Shown: piece by piece, positions 51,664-59,540 of the stretch
How the letters are laid out: each line of letters opens with the position of its first letter
How positions within the stretch are numbered: the stretch's first letter is position 1
DNA from: Bacillus sp. AFS015802
GTDB lineage: Bacteria; Bacillota; Bacilli; Bacillales; Bacillaceae_B
Reading direction: 5' to 3'
Length of the DNA stretch: 64,000 nucleotides
Assembly: GCF_002561455.1 (NCBI RefSeq)
Contig: NZ_NTUP01000003.1
Coordinates: 76,308-140,307 of the forward strand
Notes under the pieces: model-generated
What the model saw: the letters and a program-made list of their open reading frames with translations, nothing else
Database searches by the model: none
What the model was told of the DNA's origin: nothing
Made by a program: the position numbers and the translations under genes

Positions 51664-51703
51664 GGACTGACATTTGTTCTTCACAAACGTCGGTCCTTTT
51701 TTA
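51664..51703 (+). terminator. Rho-independent terminator after yozE
   Basis: GGACTGACATTTGT pairs with ACAAACGTCGGTCC (two mismatches) around TCTTC, then T6. Confidence 0.85.
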
Positions 51704-51851
51704 AAATGCTTTCTTTAGTTGTTTGCTTCATTGATATGCCATCCTTCACAACATTTCTTACCCTAATGAAAAGATAGTCAGGGATTTCGTGTATACCGAT
51801 ATGATTGTTATTGCATATCATATAAAAAAGGCGATTAAGGGTGAGGGGAGA

Positions 51852-52511
51852 ATGAAGAAACGAAAAGAGCCTAGATTCAGAGTTGGGGAAACGGTAGTCG
51901 TTACAATCTATGGTACAGTCGGGAAAATCACCGATATCAAAAAGCTTGACGGGGAGTTTTTATACGAAGTCAACGAAAGTGAAGGGCTATTCAAGGAGAA
52001 AGCATTGGAACTGCTTGATTCTTATGATGGATATATTTTTGAACAGGAACAGATCGATATTGAATATAAATTTTTGTTCGGGGACCTTGTCATTGTGAAG
52101 GGATACGAAGAGGATCTCTTTAAAGTGGTGGGTTTCAGGACGGAAATCTGGCGGTATAAAGATGATGCCTGGGAAGATGTAATCTATGAATTAATGAGGA
52201 TCACAGATGGGGAGTGGCTGGAGGCGGATGAAGATGAAATCACCCTGGTTGCAGATGAAGAGCAGGCAGAGGCATTCATAAAGAAATATGGATTCGTATT
52301 CCCGCAAAAAAAAGAGGGGAAATCAAAATCGCTCCATTCACCTGCTTCCCCGAAGCCAACCTGGATTGATCAACTTCTTGATCATTACAATGACTATAAA
52401 ACACTGTACCTCTTATTCCAGGATAGTAAATACAAGAACAAAATGGACTACGTGCTGGAACAGTTGAGAAATCATACAAACTCACAATCTATCGTTAAAG
52501 AGAAGGAATAA
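51852..52511 (+). CDS. yodN: YodN-like protein
   Basis: 219 residues, acidic and soluble. Two SH3-like or Tudor-like beta segments are suggested by repeated 'VGETVVVTIYGTVGKITDI' and 'FGDLVIVKGYEEDLFKVVGF'. Position between yozE and yozD matches B. subtilis yodN, of unknown function. ATG 51852 follows GGGTGAGGGGAG. Its last codons overlap a convergent small gene. Confidence 0.7.
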   Translation: MKKRKEPRFRVGETVVVTIYGTVGKITDIKKLDGEFLYEVNESEGLFKEKALELLDSYDGYIFEQEQIDIEYKFLFGDLVIVKGYEEDLFKVVGFRTEIWRYKDDAWEDVIYELMRITDGEWLEADEDEITLVADEEQAEAFIKKYGFVFPQKKEGKSKSLHSPASPKPTWIDQLLDHYNDYKTLYLLFQDSKYKNKMDYVLEQLRNHTNSQSIVKEKE

Positions 52512-52665
52512 GCCACATGATATACAGGAAAACGGGAACGCTAATGACTAAGAATGACAGCAGGATGACACGAAGGATCCATTGCATGCCTGAAACGATC
52601 ATCCCTTCCCCTTTTTCCAGATCCTTGAACATCGATTTCGTTTTTTGGGTGAATGTATGTAACAT
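52495..52665 (-). CDS. 56-residue membrane protein convergent with yodN
   Basis: ATG at 52665 behind GTAGAGGAGCG. The product has an amphipathic N-terminal half (MLHTFTQKTKSMFKDLEKGE) and one hydrophobic helix (about 29-55, ILRVILLSFLVISVPVFLYI). The 3' end overlaps yodN by 17 bases on the opposite strand. I do not recognise a family. Confidence 0.6.
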   Translation of the reverse strand: MLHTFTQKTKSMFKDLEKGEGMIVSGMQWILRVILLSFLVISVPVFLYIMWLIPSL

Positions 52666-52789
52666 AGTATCGCTCCTCTACCTTTGATGATAAAGTCTAT
52701 GCTTGTCTTTAAAGTCTTATGAAAACTTTTTTCACCTGGCATAACCGGGGTGGTATTGTCATAAATTGAGAATCAAAGGGGGCGATCAC

Positions 52790-52966
52790 ATGCGGGAGAT
52801 AGAAGTCTTTATCGACACCGAGGAAATTGCAGAGTTCTTCATGAAAGAACTCGTTCAAAGAGGGTATGTACCGTCAGAAGATGAGCTGGAAGAAATAGCG
52901 GATATCACATTCGAGTATCTGATTGCCAAATGTATCATTGATGAAGAATGGGAAGATGATGTATAG
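52790..52966 (+). CDS. yozD: YozD family protein
   Basis: 58-residue very acidic protein, MREIEVFIDTEEIAEFFMKE at its start, with FEYLIAKCIIDEEW near the end, a clear YozD pattern. Unknown role. ATG 52790 follows AAAGGGGGCG. Confidence 0.88.
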   Translation: MREIEVFIDTEEIAEFFMKELVQRGYVPSEDELEEIADITFEYLIAKCIIDEEWEDDV

Positions 52967-53024
52967 AATCTTTTCGACCATCTATATGGATTTCACTTAG
53001 CATGGAACGACCATTCATATAACG

Positions 53025-53100
53025 GGGATTAACTCTTAAGTGTCTCTCATGCCTTCTTCATGAAGCATGGAGGCATTTTGTTTTGAGTTAATCCCTTTTT
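53025..53100 (+). terminator. Structured terminator between yozD and yppC
   Basis: GGGATTAACTC (53025-53035) pairs perfectly with GAGTTAATCCC (53085-53095), enclosing an inner ATGCCT/AGGCAT hairpin, followed by TTTTT. The 3' arm contains the stop of the convergent yppC. Confidence 0.65.
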
Positions 53101-54233
53101 AAATGGATAAGGATGGAGGTTCTGGCTTTCCATCTCCGTGTCATAGAGAACCGGTTGGGCACCGTCGTCGTCAGGAGGGGCTCCATCACTTCTACCCTCT
53201 GATTCCTGAACCAGTCAGCTGTAGAATGATTGTCAGGAGGCATGTTCTCCCAGACAGATCCCAAAGAGGGTGAGAACAGTCGATTTTTTTTCTCCTCTTT
53301 TGAATACAAATGCGGCCAATAATCCTCCCTTGACCCGGTATGGGGATGATGGGCCGAGAAGGACAATGCAGTTGGGAAGACGGTAGGGTGAAATAAAACA
53401 CTATATAACTTTTTACCCAAAAGAATTCTGCGGTTCACCTTTTCAAAGTGACTGACAAATTGCCCTGCAAGAGAGAAAGGGGAGTGTTTACCGTAAGGAA
53501 AGAGGATGGAAGTGAATTCCAATCGATCCTGCAGGAAGAACTTCCATTTTTCGATTCCGATATTCAAATCGGGATCGGATAATATTCGCTTTTGAATCAT
53601 GTGCTGCTCATTCATAATGAGTGCAAGCGTCAATACGCGTCGATCAAAAGTCTTGAGATAATCCTCCCACATGATCCGCATGAATGTTGATACATTGAAT
53701 TTTTTCAGAAGGTGAAAGGGTGAACGGCCCCTCAATTTCCACTCTTCATAGAGTAATAATTGAGGGTAGGCGTCTTCAAAAATGGCAGCATTACAACGTT
53801 CAAGAAACGAAAAAAGGGTTCGTTGTTCGCTGTCATCCAATACATGGGAGAGGAGGTTACTCCGGATATCGGTCATATGATAACCGGCATTTCTCGAAAC
53901 CATGTGGGCAAGAAAAGACCAGTGCAGTTCAGGGTGTTTACTGAAAAGATTAAGATAGGAAGAAGTTCTTGTCAGATTATTTACATTCCCCCTTTGGACC
54001 TTTCCCAAAATCTCTGTATACAAGGCAAGATCTTCGGGGAAGTAAATGTCAGGAACACTTTCCCGCTTCATTAGGTCGTATAGCTGAGTAATCGTTTTTA
54101 AGTCGAGAAGAGGTGATATATGGTCATCTTTACCTGATTTGAAAAGGTTTATGATCTTTAGAAACGGTGAATATACCAAGTGATCCCGCCTCTCAATATG
54201 ATGTGAAAAATGGTTTCTCATGATTGAAACCAA
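53088..54233 (-). CDS. yppC: DUF2515 protein (YppC)
   Basis: 381 residues. The core LHWSFLAHMVSRNAGYHMTDI and repeated Trp-rich helical blocks match DUF2515/YppC. No signal or clear membrane helix. Function unknown. It ends within a terminator arm and is divergent from the His-rich gene. Codon 5 (ATG) may also be the start; the first ATG is supported only weakly. Confidence 0.8.
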   Translation of the reverse strand: MVSIMRNHFSHHIERRDHLVYSPFLKIINLFKSGKDDHISPLLDLKTITQLYDLMKRESVPDIYFPEDLALYTEILGKVQRGNVNNLTRTSSYLNLFSKHPELHWSFLAHMVSRNAGYHMTDIRSNLLSHVLDDSEQRTLFSFLERCNAAIFEDAYPQLLLYEEWKLRGRSPFHLLKKFNVSTFMRIMWEDYLKTFDRRVLTLALIMNEQHMIQKRILSDPDLNIGIEKWKFFLQDRLEFTSILFPYGKHSPFSLAGQFVSHFEKVNRRILLGKKLYSVLFHPTVFPTALSFSAHHPHTGSREDYWPHLYSKEEKKNRLFSPSLGSVWENMPPDNHSTADWFRNQRVEVMEPLLTTTVPNRFSMTRRWKARTSILIHLKRD

Positions 54234-54295
54234 TTCCCAAATGATTCGTATATATTAATACGAATAAAATTCAAACAATTTTGGGAGGTTTAACT

Positions 54296-54463
54296 ATGTT
54301 GAAAAGAATCATTAAAAGTTTATTAGGCTCTAAGCATCATCATCACTACAGCTCCAGTGACGCCTGGAAAAAATATAAATCACCAAAACATAAACATTTC
54401 GGCCATCATCATTATAAAAAGCATAAGAGCAAAAGCTTTTTTTCAAGTTTCTTCAGCAGTTGA
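54296..54463 (+). CDS. His/Lys/Ser-rich small protein upstream of a protein kinase
   Basis: 55 residues starting MLKRIIKSLLGSKHHHHYSS, with about 11 His, 13 Lys and 13 Ser, and several Phe in the SFFSSFFSS tail. An amphipathic basic helix (1-11) could bind membranes; the HHHH and HHHY blocks could bind metal, and the Ser blocks could be phosphorylated. It is 18 bases upstream of a Hanks-type kinase, so it is a candidate substrate or targeting factor. ATG 54296 follows TTGGGAGGT. Confidence 0.7.
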   Translation: MLKRIIKSLLGSKHHHHYSSSDAWKKYKSPKHKHFGHHHYKKHKSKSFFSSFFSS

Positions 54464-54481
54464 TGAGATGAGGAAGTATAG

Positions 54482-55279
54482 ATGATACACATGCTTTTTC
54501 GCAGACTCGTCAATGCATTCGAACATTCCTGGAAACCAGGGGATAAGATCGATGGTTTCCAAATCATCCGTTTAGTCGGTAAGGGAAGCTATGGTACGAC
54601 CTATTCTGTCCTGCTCGAGAGTGGGGAAGAGGCCATCCTGAAACGAATACGCCCTTACAAAAAGTTATTTTCCAATCACGTCCAATATGTCCGGAATGAA
54701 AGGAATGCACTGGAAACTTTATCGCACCCGTGCTTTCCTGAATTCCGTATGGCGGGCGGGTATAAAGGGACCCCTTATTTCCTGATGGAAAAAAAGAATG
54801 GTCGTACCTTTGAGGAATTGATCTTTCAGGAAGGAAAAAAGTATTCCGAGGAAGAATCCTTAAAGATAGGTTTGCAGGTAGTGAAATTAGTGGATTTCAT
54901 TCATGAAAAAGGGTATGTACACCGGGATTTGAGGATACCGAATATCCTTTTTGACGAAGGGGGCATCCATATCATCGATTTTGGTCTTGCGTGTAAAATA
55001 CGGCATGAATCGAATCTTCTTGAAGCACATAAGGATCACATGAGGGATAAGTCGAAGAAAAGTGATTTTTATGCAATTGGTCACTTTTTATTATTTCTAC
55101 TGTATTCTTCCTATGAGCCAATAAGTAAAAGGGAAAAAAGCTGGGAAGAGGAGCTTTCCATCCATGGGGATACCCAATCGATTTTAAGGAGACTGCTGCA
55201 AATCGAGGGAGAATACCATCATGCTTCGGAGCTGATGGACGATTTAACAATGGTGATCAGCACAATACAGGAACGATAA
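54482..55279 (+). CDS. Hanks-type protein kinase
   Basis: 265 residues, a nearly minimal kinase domain without transmembrane or PASTA parts. GKGSYGTTY (Gly loop), AILKRI (ATP Lys), YVHRDLRIPN (catalytic loop; R instead of K after HRDL) and IDFGLA (DFG) are present, so it should bind ATP and may be active. ATG 54482 follows GAGGAAG. It sits between the His-rich peptide and spo0M and may regulate either. Confidence 0.85.
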   Translation: MIHMLFRRLVNAFEHSWKPGDKIDGFQIIRLVGKGSYGTTYSVLLESGEEAILKRIRPYKKLFSNHVQYVRNERNALETLSHPCFPEFRMAGGYKGTPYFLMEKKNGRTFEELIFQEGKKYSEEESLKIGLQVVKLVDFIHEKGYVHRDLRIPNILFDEGGIHIIDFGLACKIRHESNLLEAHKDHMRDKSKKSDFYAIGHFLLFLLYSSYEPISKREKSWEEELSIHGDTQSILRRLLQIEGEYHHASELMDDLTMVISTIQER

Positions 55280-55297
55280 ACCAGGAGGAATGGAATT

Positions 55298-56068
55298 ATG
55301 TCAATTTTTAATAAAGTGTTTGCTTCGATAGGGATTGGAGCGGCGACAGTGGATACGAAATTGGAGAAGTCAAGCTACGTTGCGGGAGAAACGGTGAACG
55401 GTGTGGTGGAAATTAAGGGAGGCAGTACGGAACAGAGTGTTGATGCGATCTATTTAACGCTTTTCACTACCTATATTCGTGAATCGGATGATAAGAAATA
55501 TACAGATTATGCTCCGATTCAAAAGGTTCAAATTTCAGATCCATTCACGGTTCTTGAAAATGAAACAAAAGAATTCCCTTTCACCTTTACATTGCCATTT
55601 GAAACGCCGATTACATATGGGAACACAAGGGTGTGGGTAGGCACAGGGGTGGATATTAAAAACGCAGTAGATCCAAAGGACAAAGATTACATTGAAATCG
55701 TACCGAATCAGTTGACGAACTCCATCCTGACTTCTATTCAGGAGCTTGGGTTCAGGATTCGCAAGGTTGAATGCGAACAGGCCCCGCGCCGCTACAGGGG
55801 AAGATATCCCTTTATACAGGAATTTGAATTCGTGCCGGTGAATGGCCAATATCAACGTAAATTAGATGAACTGGAAGTCATGTTCCTTAATCAAACCGAA
55901 GATCAGGTTGAATTGCTTCTGGAAGTGGACAGACGGGCGAGAGGCTTGGGTGGATTCCTGGCAGAAGCCCTTGAGATGGACGAATCCATCGTGAAAATGA
56001 CAATCCGATCGTCCGATGTTTCCCAATTGGCATTAAAACTTCAAGCAGCCATCGACAAATTTGCGTAA
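55298..56068 (+). CDS. spo0M: Sporulation-control protein Spo0M
   Basis: 256-residue arrestin-fold protein: N-domain VDTKLEKSSYVAGETVNGVVEIKGG and the later YIRESDDKKYTDY, EFPFTFTLP. Spo0M affects sporulation and cytoskeleton in B. subtilis. ATG 55298 follows AGGAGGAATGG, 18 bases after the kinase, so probably the same transcript. Confidence 0.92.
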   Translation: MSIFNKVFASIGIGAATVDTKLEKSSYVAGETVNGVVEIKGGSTEQSVDAIYLTLFTTYIRESDDKKYTDYAPIQKVQISDPFTVLENETKEFPFTFTLPFETPITYGNTRVWVGTGVDIKNAVDPKDKDYIEIVPNQLTNSILTSIQELGFRIRKVECEQAPRRYRGRYPFIQEFEFVPVNGQYQRKLDELEVMFLNQTEDQVELLLEVDRRARGLGGFLAEALEMDESIVKMTIRSSDVSQLALKLQAAIDKFA

Positions 56069-56164
56069 ATATCCCATTCGACAAAGATTCCTATGATTCT
56101 GTGAAGGATTCGACACGCCCTTTGTGTAATAGTATGAGTACGACAAATTGACGGAGGGGTACTC

Positions 56165-56485
56165 ATGCCTTTACTTGAAAAAATCATTCGTCCAAAGCTT
56201 TTGAGATCGACTTATGACATGACCATCTTCCAAACTCCGCGTTATGGAGAGGATAAAGGCTACGAAAGGGTATATCGAATCTCACTGGAAGCAAATAATC
56301 ATGAAGAAGCCCTGTATCAGACGTTCCGAACGTTTAATGTTCCTGACTTGGTTCCTAAGGACTATCAAGGGAGATATATTGCAACAGGGGACATTGTATT
56401 CATAGACGAGGGACGGAGAGGCCATCACTATTACCGTCTGCAGCCAAATGGCTGGAAGAGAGTGAACAGGATCGTCATTCATTAG
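56165..56485 (+). CDS. yodL: YodL domain protein
   Basis: 106-residue protein with the YodL core DMTIFQTPRYGEDKGYERVYRI and GDIVFIDEGRRGHHYYRLQPNGW. In B. subtilis YodL is a sporulation-phase protein that affects the MreB/Mbl cytoskeleton when overexpressed. ATG 56165 follows GGAGGGG. Confidence 0.85.
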   Translation: MPLLEKIIRPKLLRSTYDMTIFQTPRYGEDKGYERVYRISLEANNHEEALYQTFRTFNVPDLVPKDYQGRYIATGDIVFIDEGRRGHHYYRLQPNGWKRVNRIVIH

Positions 56486-56553
56486 ATAAAGAATATCAAT
56501 AGGAAAAGGAAAGAATCTGCCTTAAGCATGATTCTTTCCCTCTTTATAGGTCC

Positions 56554-56697
56554 TTACATATTATGTCCGGGACCGTTTTTTCTATTTTGACCCGTATTTT
56601 CTTTCCCATGTGCATTATGCTCGGCATCTAATGCTTCTTTTGGGATATGATTATTTTTCTTAGGGGCATTGATTCTATTTCGGTGCTTTTTTCCCAT
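56554..56697 (-). CDS. Small hydrophilic protein (possible spore protein)
   Basis: 47 residues, [20 protein letters not shown] at its start, ending [12 protein letters not shown]. Extremely rich in Asn, Lys and His, no hydrophobic core. Composition and the 'NAPK...LD..H...HxM' outline recall SspP-type small spore proteins, but the match is weak. ATG behind AAGGGGGAA. Second gene of a two-gene minus-strand unit. Confidence 0.6.
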   Translation of the reverse strand: MGKKHRNRINAPKKNNHIPKEALDAEHNAHGKENTGQNRKNGPGHNM

Positions 56698-56715
56698 CCA
56701 AGTGTTTCCCCCTTG

Positions 56716-56838
56716 CTATGACTTGAGTTTTTCTGTTCTTGATGAGTTCGGTTGTGTCCCGGACCGTGTAGAAGGGTTGGTTTCATTTGCATGCTGCACG
56801 GCTTGCTTCAGTTTCTTGCTCATTTTTTCTTTTGCCAT
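56716..56838 (-). CDS. Small hydrophilic protein
   Basis: 40 residues, [20 protein letters not shown] first, then Ser/Thr/Asn-rich. Short amphipathic helix and disordered tail. ATG 56838 follows AAGGAGTGATG. The stop is 18 bases before the next small gene, so the two are likely co-transcribed. Family not recognised. Confidence 0.6.
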   Translation of the reverse strand: MAKEKMSKKLKQAVQHANETNPSTRSGTQPNSSRTEKLKS

Positions 56839-56968
56839 GGTCATCACTCCTTCTACCTTTATTTTGACCCTCATTCAGCTTTCTATCCTTCCATTTACTA
56901 GCGTTGCATATGATATGAAAAAGGATTACAATGGTGTTTCAGGCAGTCTTGATAGGAGGAAACGTTCA

Positions 56969-57673
56969 GTGAGTATACATATTAATGCCAAAGAAAACGA
57001 AATTGCAGAAACGGTTTTATTACCTGGTGATCCCCTTAGAGCGAAGTACATAGCAGAAACGTTCTTGGAAGATGTGACGTGCTATAACGAAGTGCGCAAC
57101 ATGTTTGGGTACACAGGAACGTACAAAGGGAAAAGAATATCTGTGCAGGGAACCGGAATGGGCGTACCATCCATTTCGATTTATATTAATGAATTGATGC
57201 AAAGCTATAACGTCCAAAACTTGATCCGGGTCGGTACATGCGGTGCGATCCAGAAGGATGTAAAAGTTCGTGATGTCATCCTGGCGATGACGTCATCAAC
57301 TGACTCTCAAATGAACAAATTAACATTCAATGGAATCGATTATGCCCCAACAGCGAACTTTGATCTGCTGAAACGCGCCTATGATGCGGGAGTGGAAAAA
57401 GGACTTAATCTGAAGGTTGGAAACGTGTTCACAGCCGACATGTTCTACAATGACAATGCAGAACATGAGAAATGGGCTCAATACGGCATTCTTGCCATCG
57501 AAATGGAAACATCGGCCCTCTACACATTAGCAGCCAAGTATGGCCGGAATGCACTATCCGTTCTAACTGTCAGTGATCATATCCTGACAGGAGAAGAAAC
57601 CACTTCGGAAGAGCGTCAAACGACTTTCAACGAAATGATTGAAGTGGCTCTAGAGGCGGCCATCCAGGAGTAA
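56969..57673 (+). CDS. deoD: Purine-nucleoside phosphorylase DeoD
   Basis: 234-residue hexameric PNP that phosphorolyses purine (deoxy)nucleosides. Seen: [27 protein letters not shown] (phosphate-binding Gly/Arg), [22 protein letters not shown] and VSDHI. GTG 56969 follows ATAGGAGG; the long upstream frame to 56669 overlaps the two antisense small genes and is not used. A terminator follows. Confidence 0.95.
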   Translation: MSIHINAKENEIAETVLLPGDPLRAKYIAETFLEDVTCYNEVRNMFGYTGTYKGKRISVQGTGMGVPSISIYINELMQSYNVQNLIRVGTCGAIQKDVKVRDVILAMTSSTDSQMNKLTFNGIDYAPTANFDLLKRAYDAGVEKGLNLKVGNVFTADMFYNDNAEHEKWAQYGILAIEMETSALYTLAAKYGRNALSVLTVSDHILTGEETTSEERQTTFNEMIEVALEAAIQE

Positions 57674-57691
57674 TCTTATACACAAATACGA

Positions 57692-57738
57692 AAAAAACTG
57701 CTTATCATTCCCGACCGGGGGTTTATAGGCAGTTTTTC
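57692..57738 (+). terminator. Rho-independent terminator after deoD
   Basis: AAAAACTGC pairs with GCAGTTTTT; the inner part has a weak GC stem. Confidence 0.82.
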
Positions 57739-57824
57739 CTTTTGTGAAGTTTCTCCTGCTTACATAATTCCTCTCTCATGGTAAGATGGAGGATGGAACC
57801 ATTATAGAGAAACTAGGTGAAAGT

Positions 57825-58667
57825 ATGAAAAAGATCATCTTCGTCACTGCTGCCTCCTTGGTGATGCTATCAGGATGTTCGCAAGTACAAGATTGGTCAG
57901 AAGAATTATTTGGCCAAAAACAGCAAGAGACTCAGGAAAAAAAACCAAAGGTGCAAACGCCTGACAAAGGGCAGGATGAACAAGCAATGCCGGAACAGCC
58001 TGCTGAAGAAGAGGTTCCTGAAGAACTGCAATTAGAGTCCCAATTTTTCAATGATGTAAAGGTTGTGGACGGAAAACAAGTCATTCAGAATCCATCCAAT
58101 CTACTGGCACTTGTAAATAAGGAGTATGCATTAGATGAATACAAACCGGCTGATCTCGTCCGTCCGAACGTTCCTTTCGTATTTGGGAATCAGGACCTTG
58201 AAAAAGCGCATCTCAGAAAAGAAGCGGCAGAACAGCTTGAAAAAATGTTTGCAGATGCAAAAAGTCAGGGGGTATTCCTGACAGCCATTTCAGGATACCG
58301 TTCATATGAATACCAAAAAATGCTCCTGGATAGGGAAATTGCCCAATTCGGTAAAGAAAAAGCCGTCATGGCCGTTGCGCCTCCGGGACAAAGTGAACAT
58401 CAATCAGGATTAGCCATGGATATTTCCAGTGAAAGCAATCAATTTCAGGTGAACATTGAATTTGCCCAAACGAAAGAAGGAAAATGGCTGGCTGAGAACG
58501 CATATAAATATGGGTTCATTCTTAGATATCCGGAAGATAAGGTTTCCATTACTCAATATCAATATGAGCCTTGGCATTTTAGATATGTCGGGATGGAAGC
58601 CGCCAAAGTGATTCATGAAAACGATTGGACACTTGAAGAATATTTTGAAAATGTAAAGAAAATATAA
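57825..58667 (+). CDS. yodJ: D-alanyl-D-alanine carboxypeptidase lipoprotein (VanY/YodJ)
   Basis: 280-residue M15-family zinc peptidase. Lipobox LSGC at about residues 15-18, an acidic linker (PEQPAEEEVPEEL), then SGYRSYEYQ, SEHQSGLAMDIS (His and Asp zinc ligands) and EPWHFRYV (His). It trims the stem pentapeptide outside the membrane. ATG 57825 follows TAGGTGA. Confidence 0.9.
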   Translation: MKKIIFVTAASLVMLSGCSQVQDWSEELFGQKQQETQEKKPKVQTPDKGQDEQAMPEQPAEEEVPEELQLESQFFNDVKVVDGKQVIQNPSNLLALVNKEYALDEYKPADLVRPNVPFVFGNQDLEKAHLRKEAAEQLEKMFADAKSQGVFLTAISGYRSYEYQKMLLDREIAQFGKEKAVMAVAPPGQSEHQSGLAMDISSESNQFQVNIEFAQTKEGKWLAENAYKYGFILRYPEDKVSITQYQYEPWHFRYVGMEAAKVIHENDWTLEEYFENVKKI

Positions 58668-58674
58668 AGATGAT

Positions 58675-58712
58675 AAAAGGTTGGGGACGAAGGTTCCTGA
58701 CCTTTTTTGATT
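58675..58712 (+). terminator. Candidate terminator after yodJ
   Basis: AAAAGGTT and ACCTTTTTT close a stem with a partially paired GGGGA/TTCCT inner part; T run follows. Confidence 0.6.
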
Positions 58713-58834
58713 GTGTGTTCAGTAAGTTTCTTCTTTCCTGGGGCACACCTGCCACCGCTCTTGTTCTGTTTCCCTTTCATCCCACATACAACAGTAATAG
58801 GGCTGTCCAATTTGGGAATGGGTGGGTGGATTGT

Positions 58835-59401
58835 ATGATGAGGGTATTTGGCATCATCGTTATAGGGAGCGTTTTTGTCGGATTAGGCATCAACCTGTTT
58901 TTTGTCCCTCATCATTTTCTGGATGGTGGCATGATCGGGATTGGTTTGATTGCTCATTATTGGTTCGGTTTCAAACCGGGACTTACCATGATTCTCCTCA
59001 GTGTACCTCTGTATGTGCTTGCTTTCTTTAAAGACCGCAGCTTATTTTATAATAGTATCCATGGTCTTTGGTTATCTTCTTTGATGATTGATTTTTTTTA
59101 TCAATGGCATACGATTTTCCGTCTTTCTCCCCTTGTGAGTGCTTTTTTGGGAGGTGCGTTTGTGGGAATCGGGATCGGTCTCATGCTGAGGGGGAATTCC
59201 GCTACAGGCGGGTCTGATTTAATGGCACAGTTGATCGGGAAGAGTTTCGGATGGAATGTAGGGAAACTGATCTTTCTCTTTGACAGTATTGTTCTTTTGG
59301 CTGGATGGTCCGTGATAGGAACGGAATCATTTTTATATTCCTTATTGGCTGTCAGCACGGTAGGGTTTTTTACAACGATTTTGACACATCATAATCACTA
59401 A
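58835..59401 (+). CDS. YitT-like membrane protein
   Basis: 188 residues with about five transmembrane helices. GINLFFVPHHFLDGGMIGIGLI and GNSATGGSDLMAQLIGK are the conserved N-terminal pieces of the YitT/DUF161 family, but the C-terminal DUF2179 domain is missing, so it is a short form. Function unknown. ATG 58835 (or 58838) follows GGGTGG. Confidence 0.8.
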   Translation: MMRVFGIIVIGSVFVGLGINLFFVPHHFLDGGMIGIGLIAHYWFGFKPGLTMILLSVPLYVLAFFKDRSLFYNSIHGLWLSSLMIDFFYQWHTIFRLSPLVSAFLGGAFVGIGIGLMLRGNSATGGSDLMAQLIGKSFGWNVGKLIFLFDSIVLLAGWSVIGTESFLYSLLAVSTVGFFTTILTHHNH

Positions 59402-59540
59402 GATGAATTTTCCTTTCGCTATCATGGAAAAGCTGATAGAATGAAGAAGTTATGAGCTTAAGATTGCTAAAGATGAAAGGTTCATGATATTCTAAACGAA
59501 AATTCACACAAGATACATAGCAACGAAAGTGGTGGAAGCT

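Noticed and set aside
56669..56968. N-terminal extension of deoD
   Set aside because: No DeoD homology, overlaps two well-formed antisense small genes, and the GTG at 56969 has a strong ribosome site.
58613..58810. 65-codon minus-strand frame rich in Lys/Cys
   Set aside because: TTG start without a ribosome site; partly antisense to yodJ and crossing its terminator.
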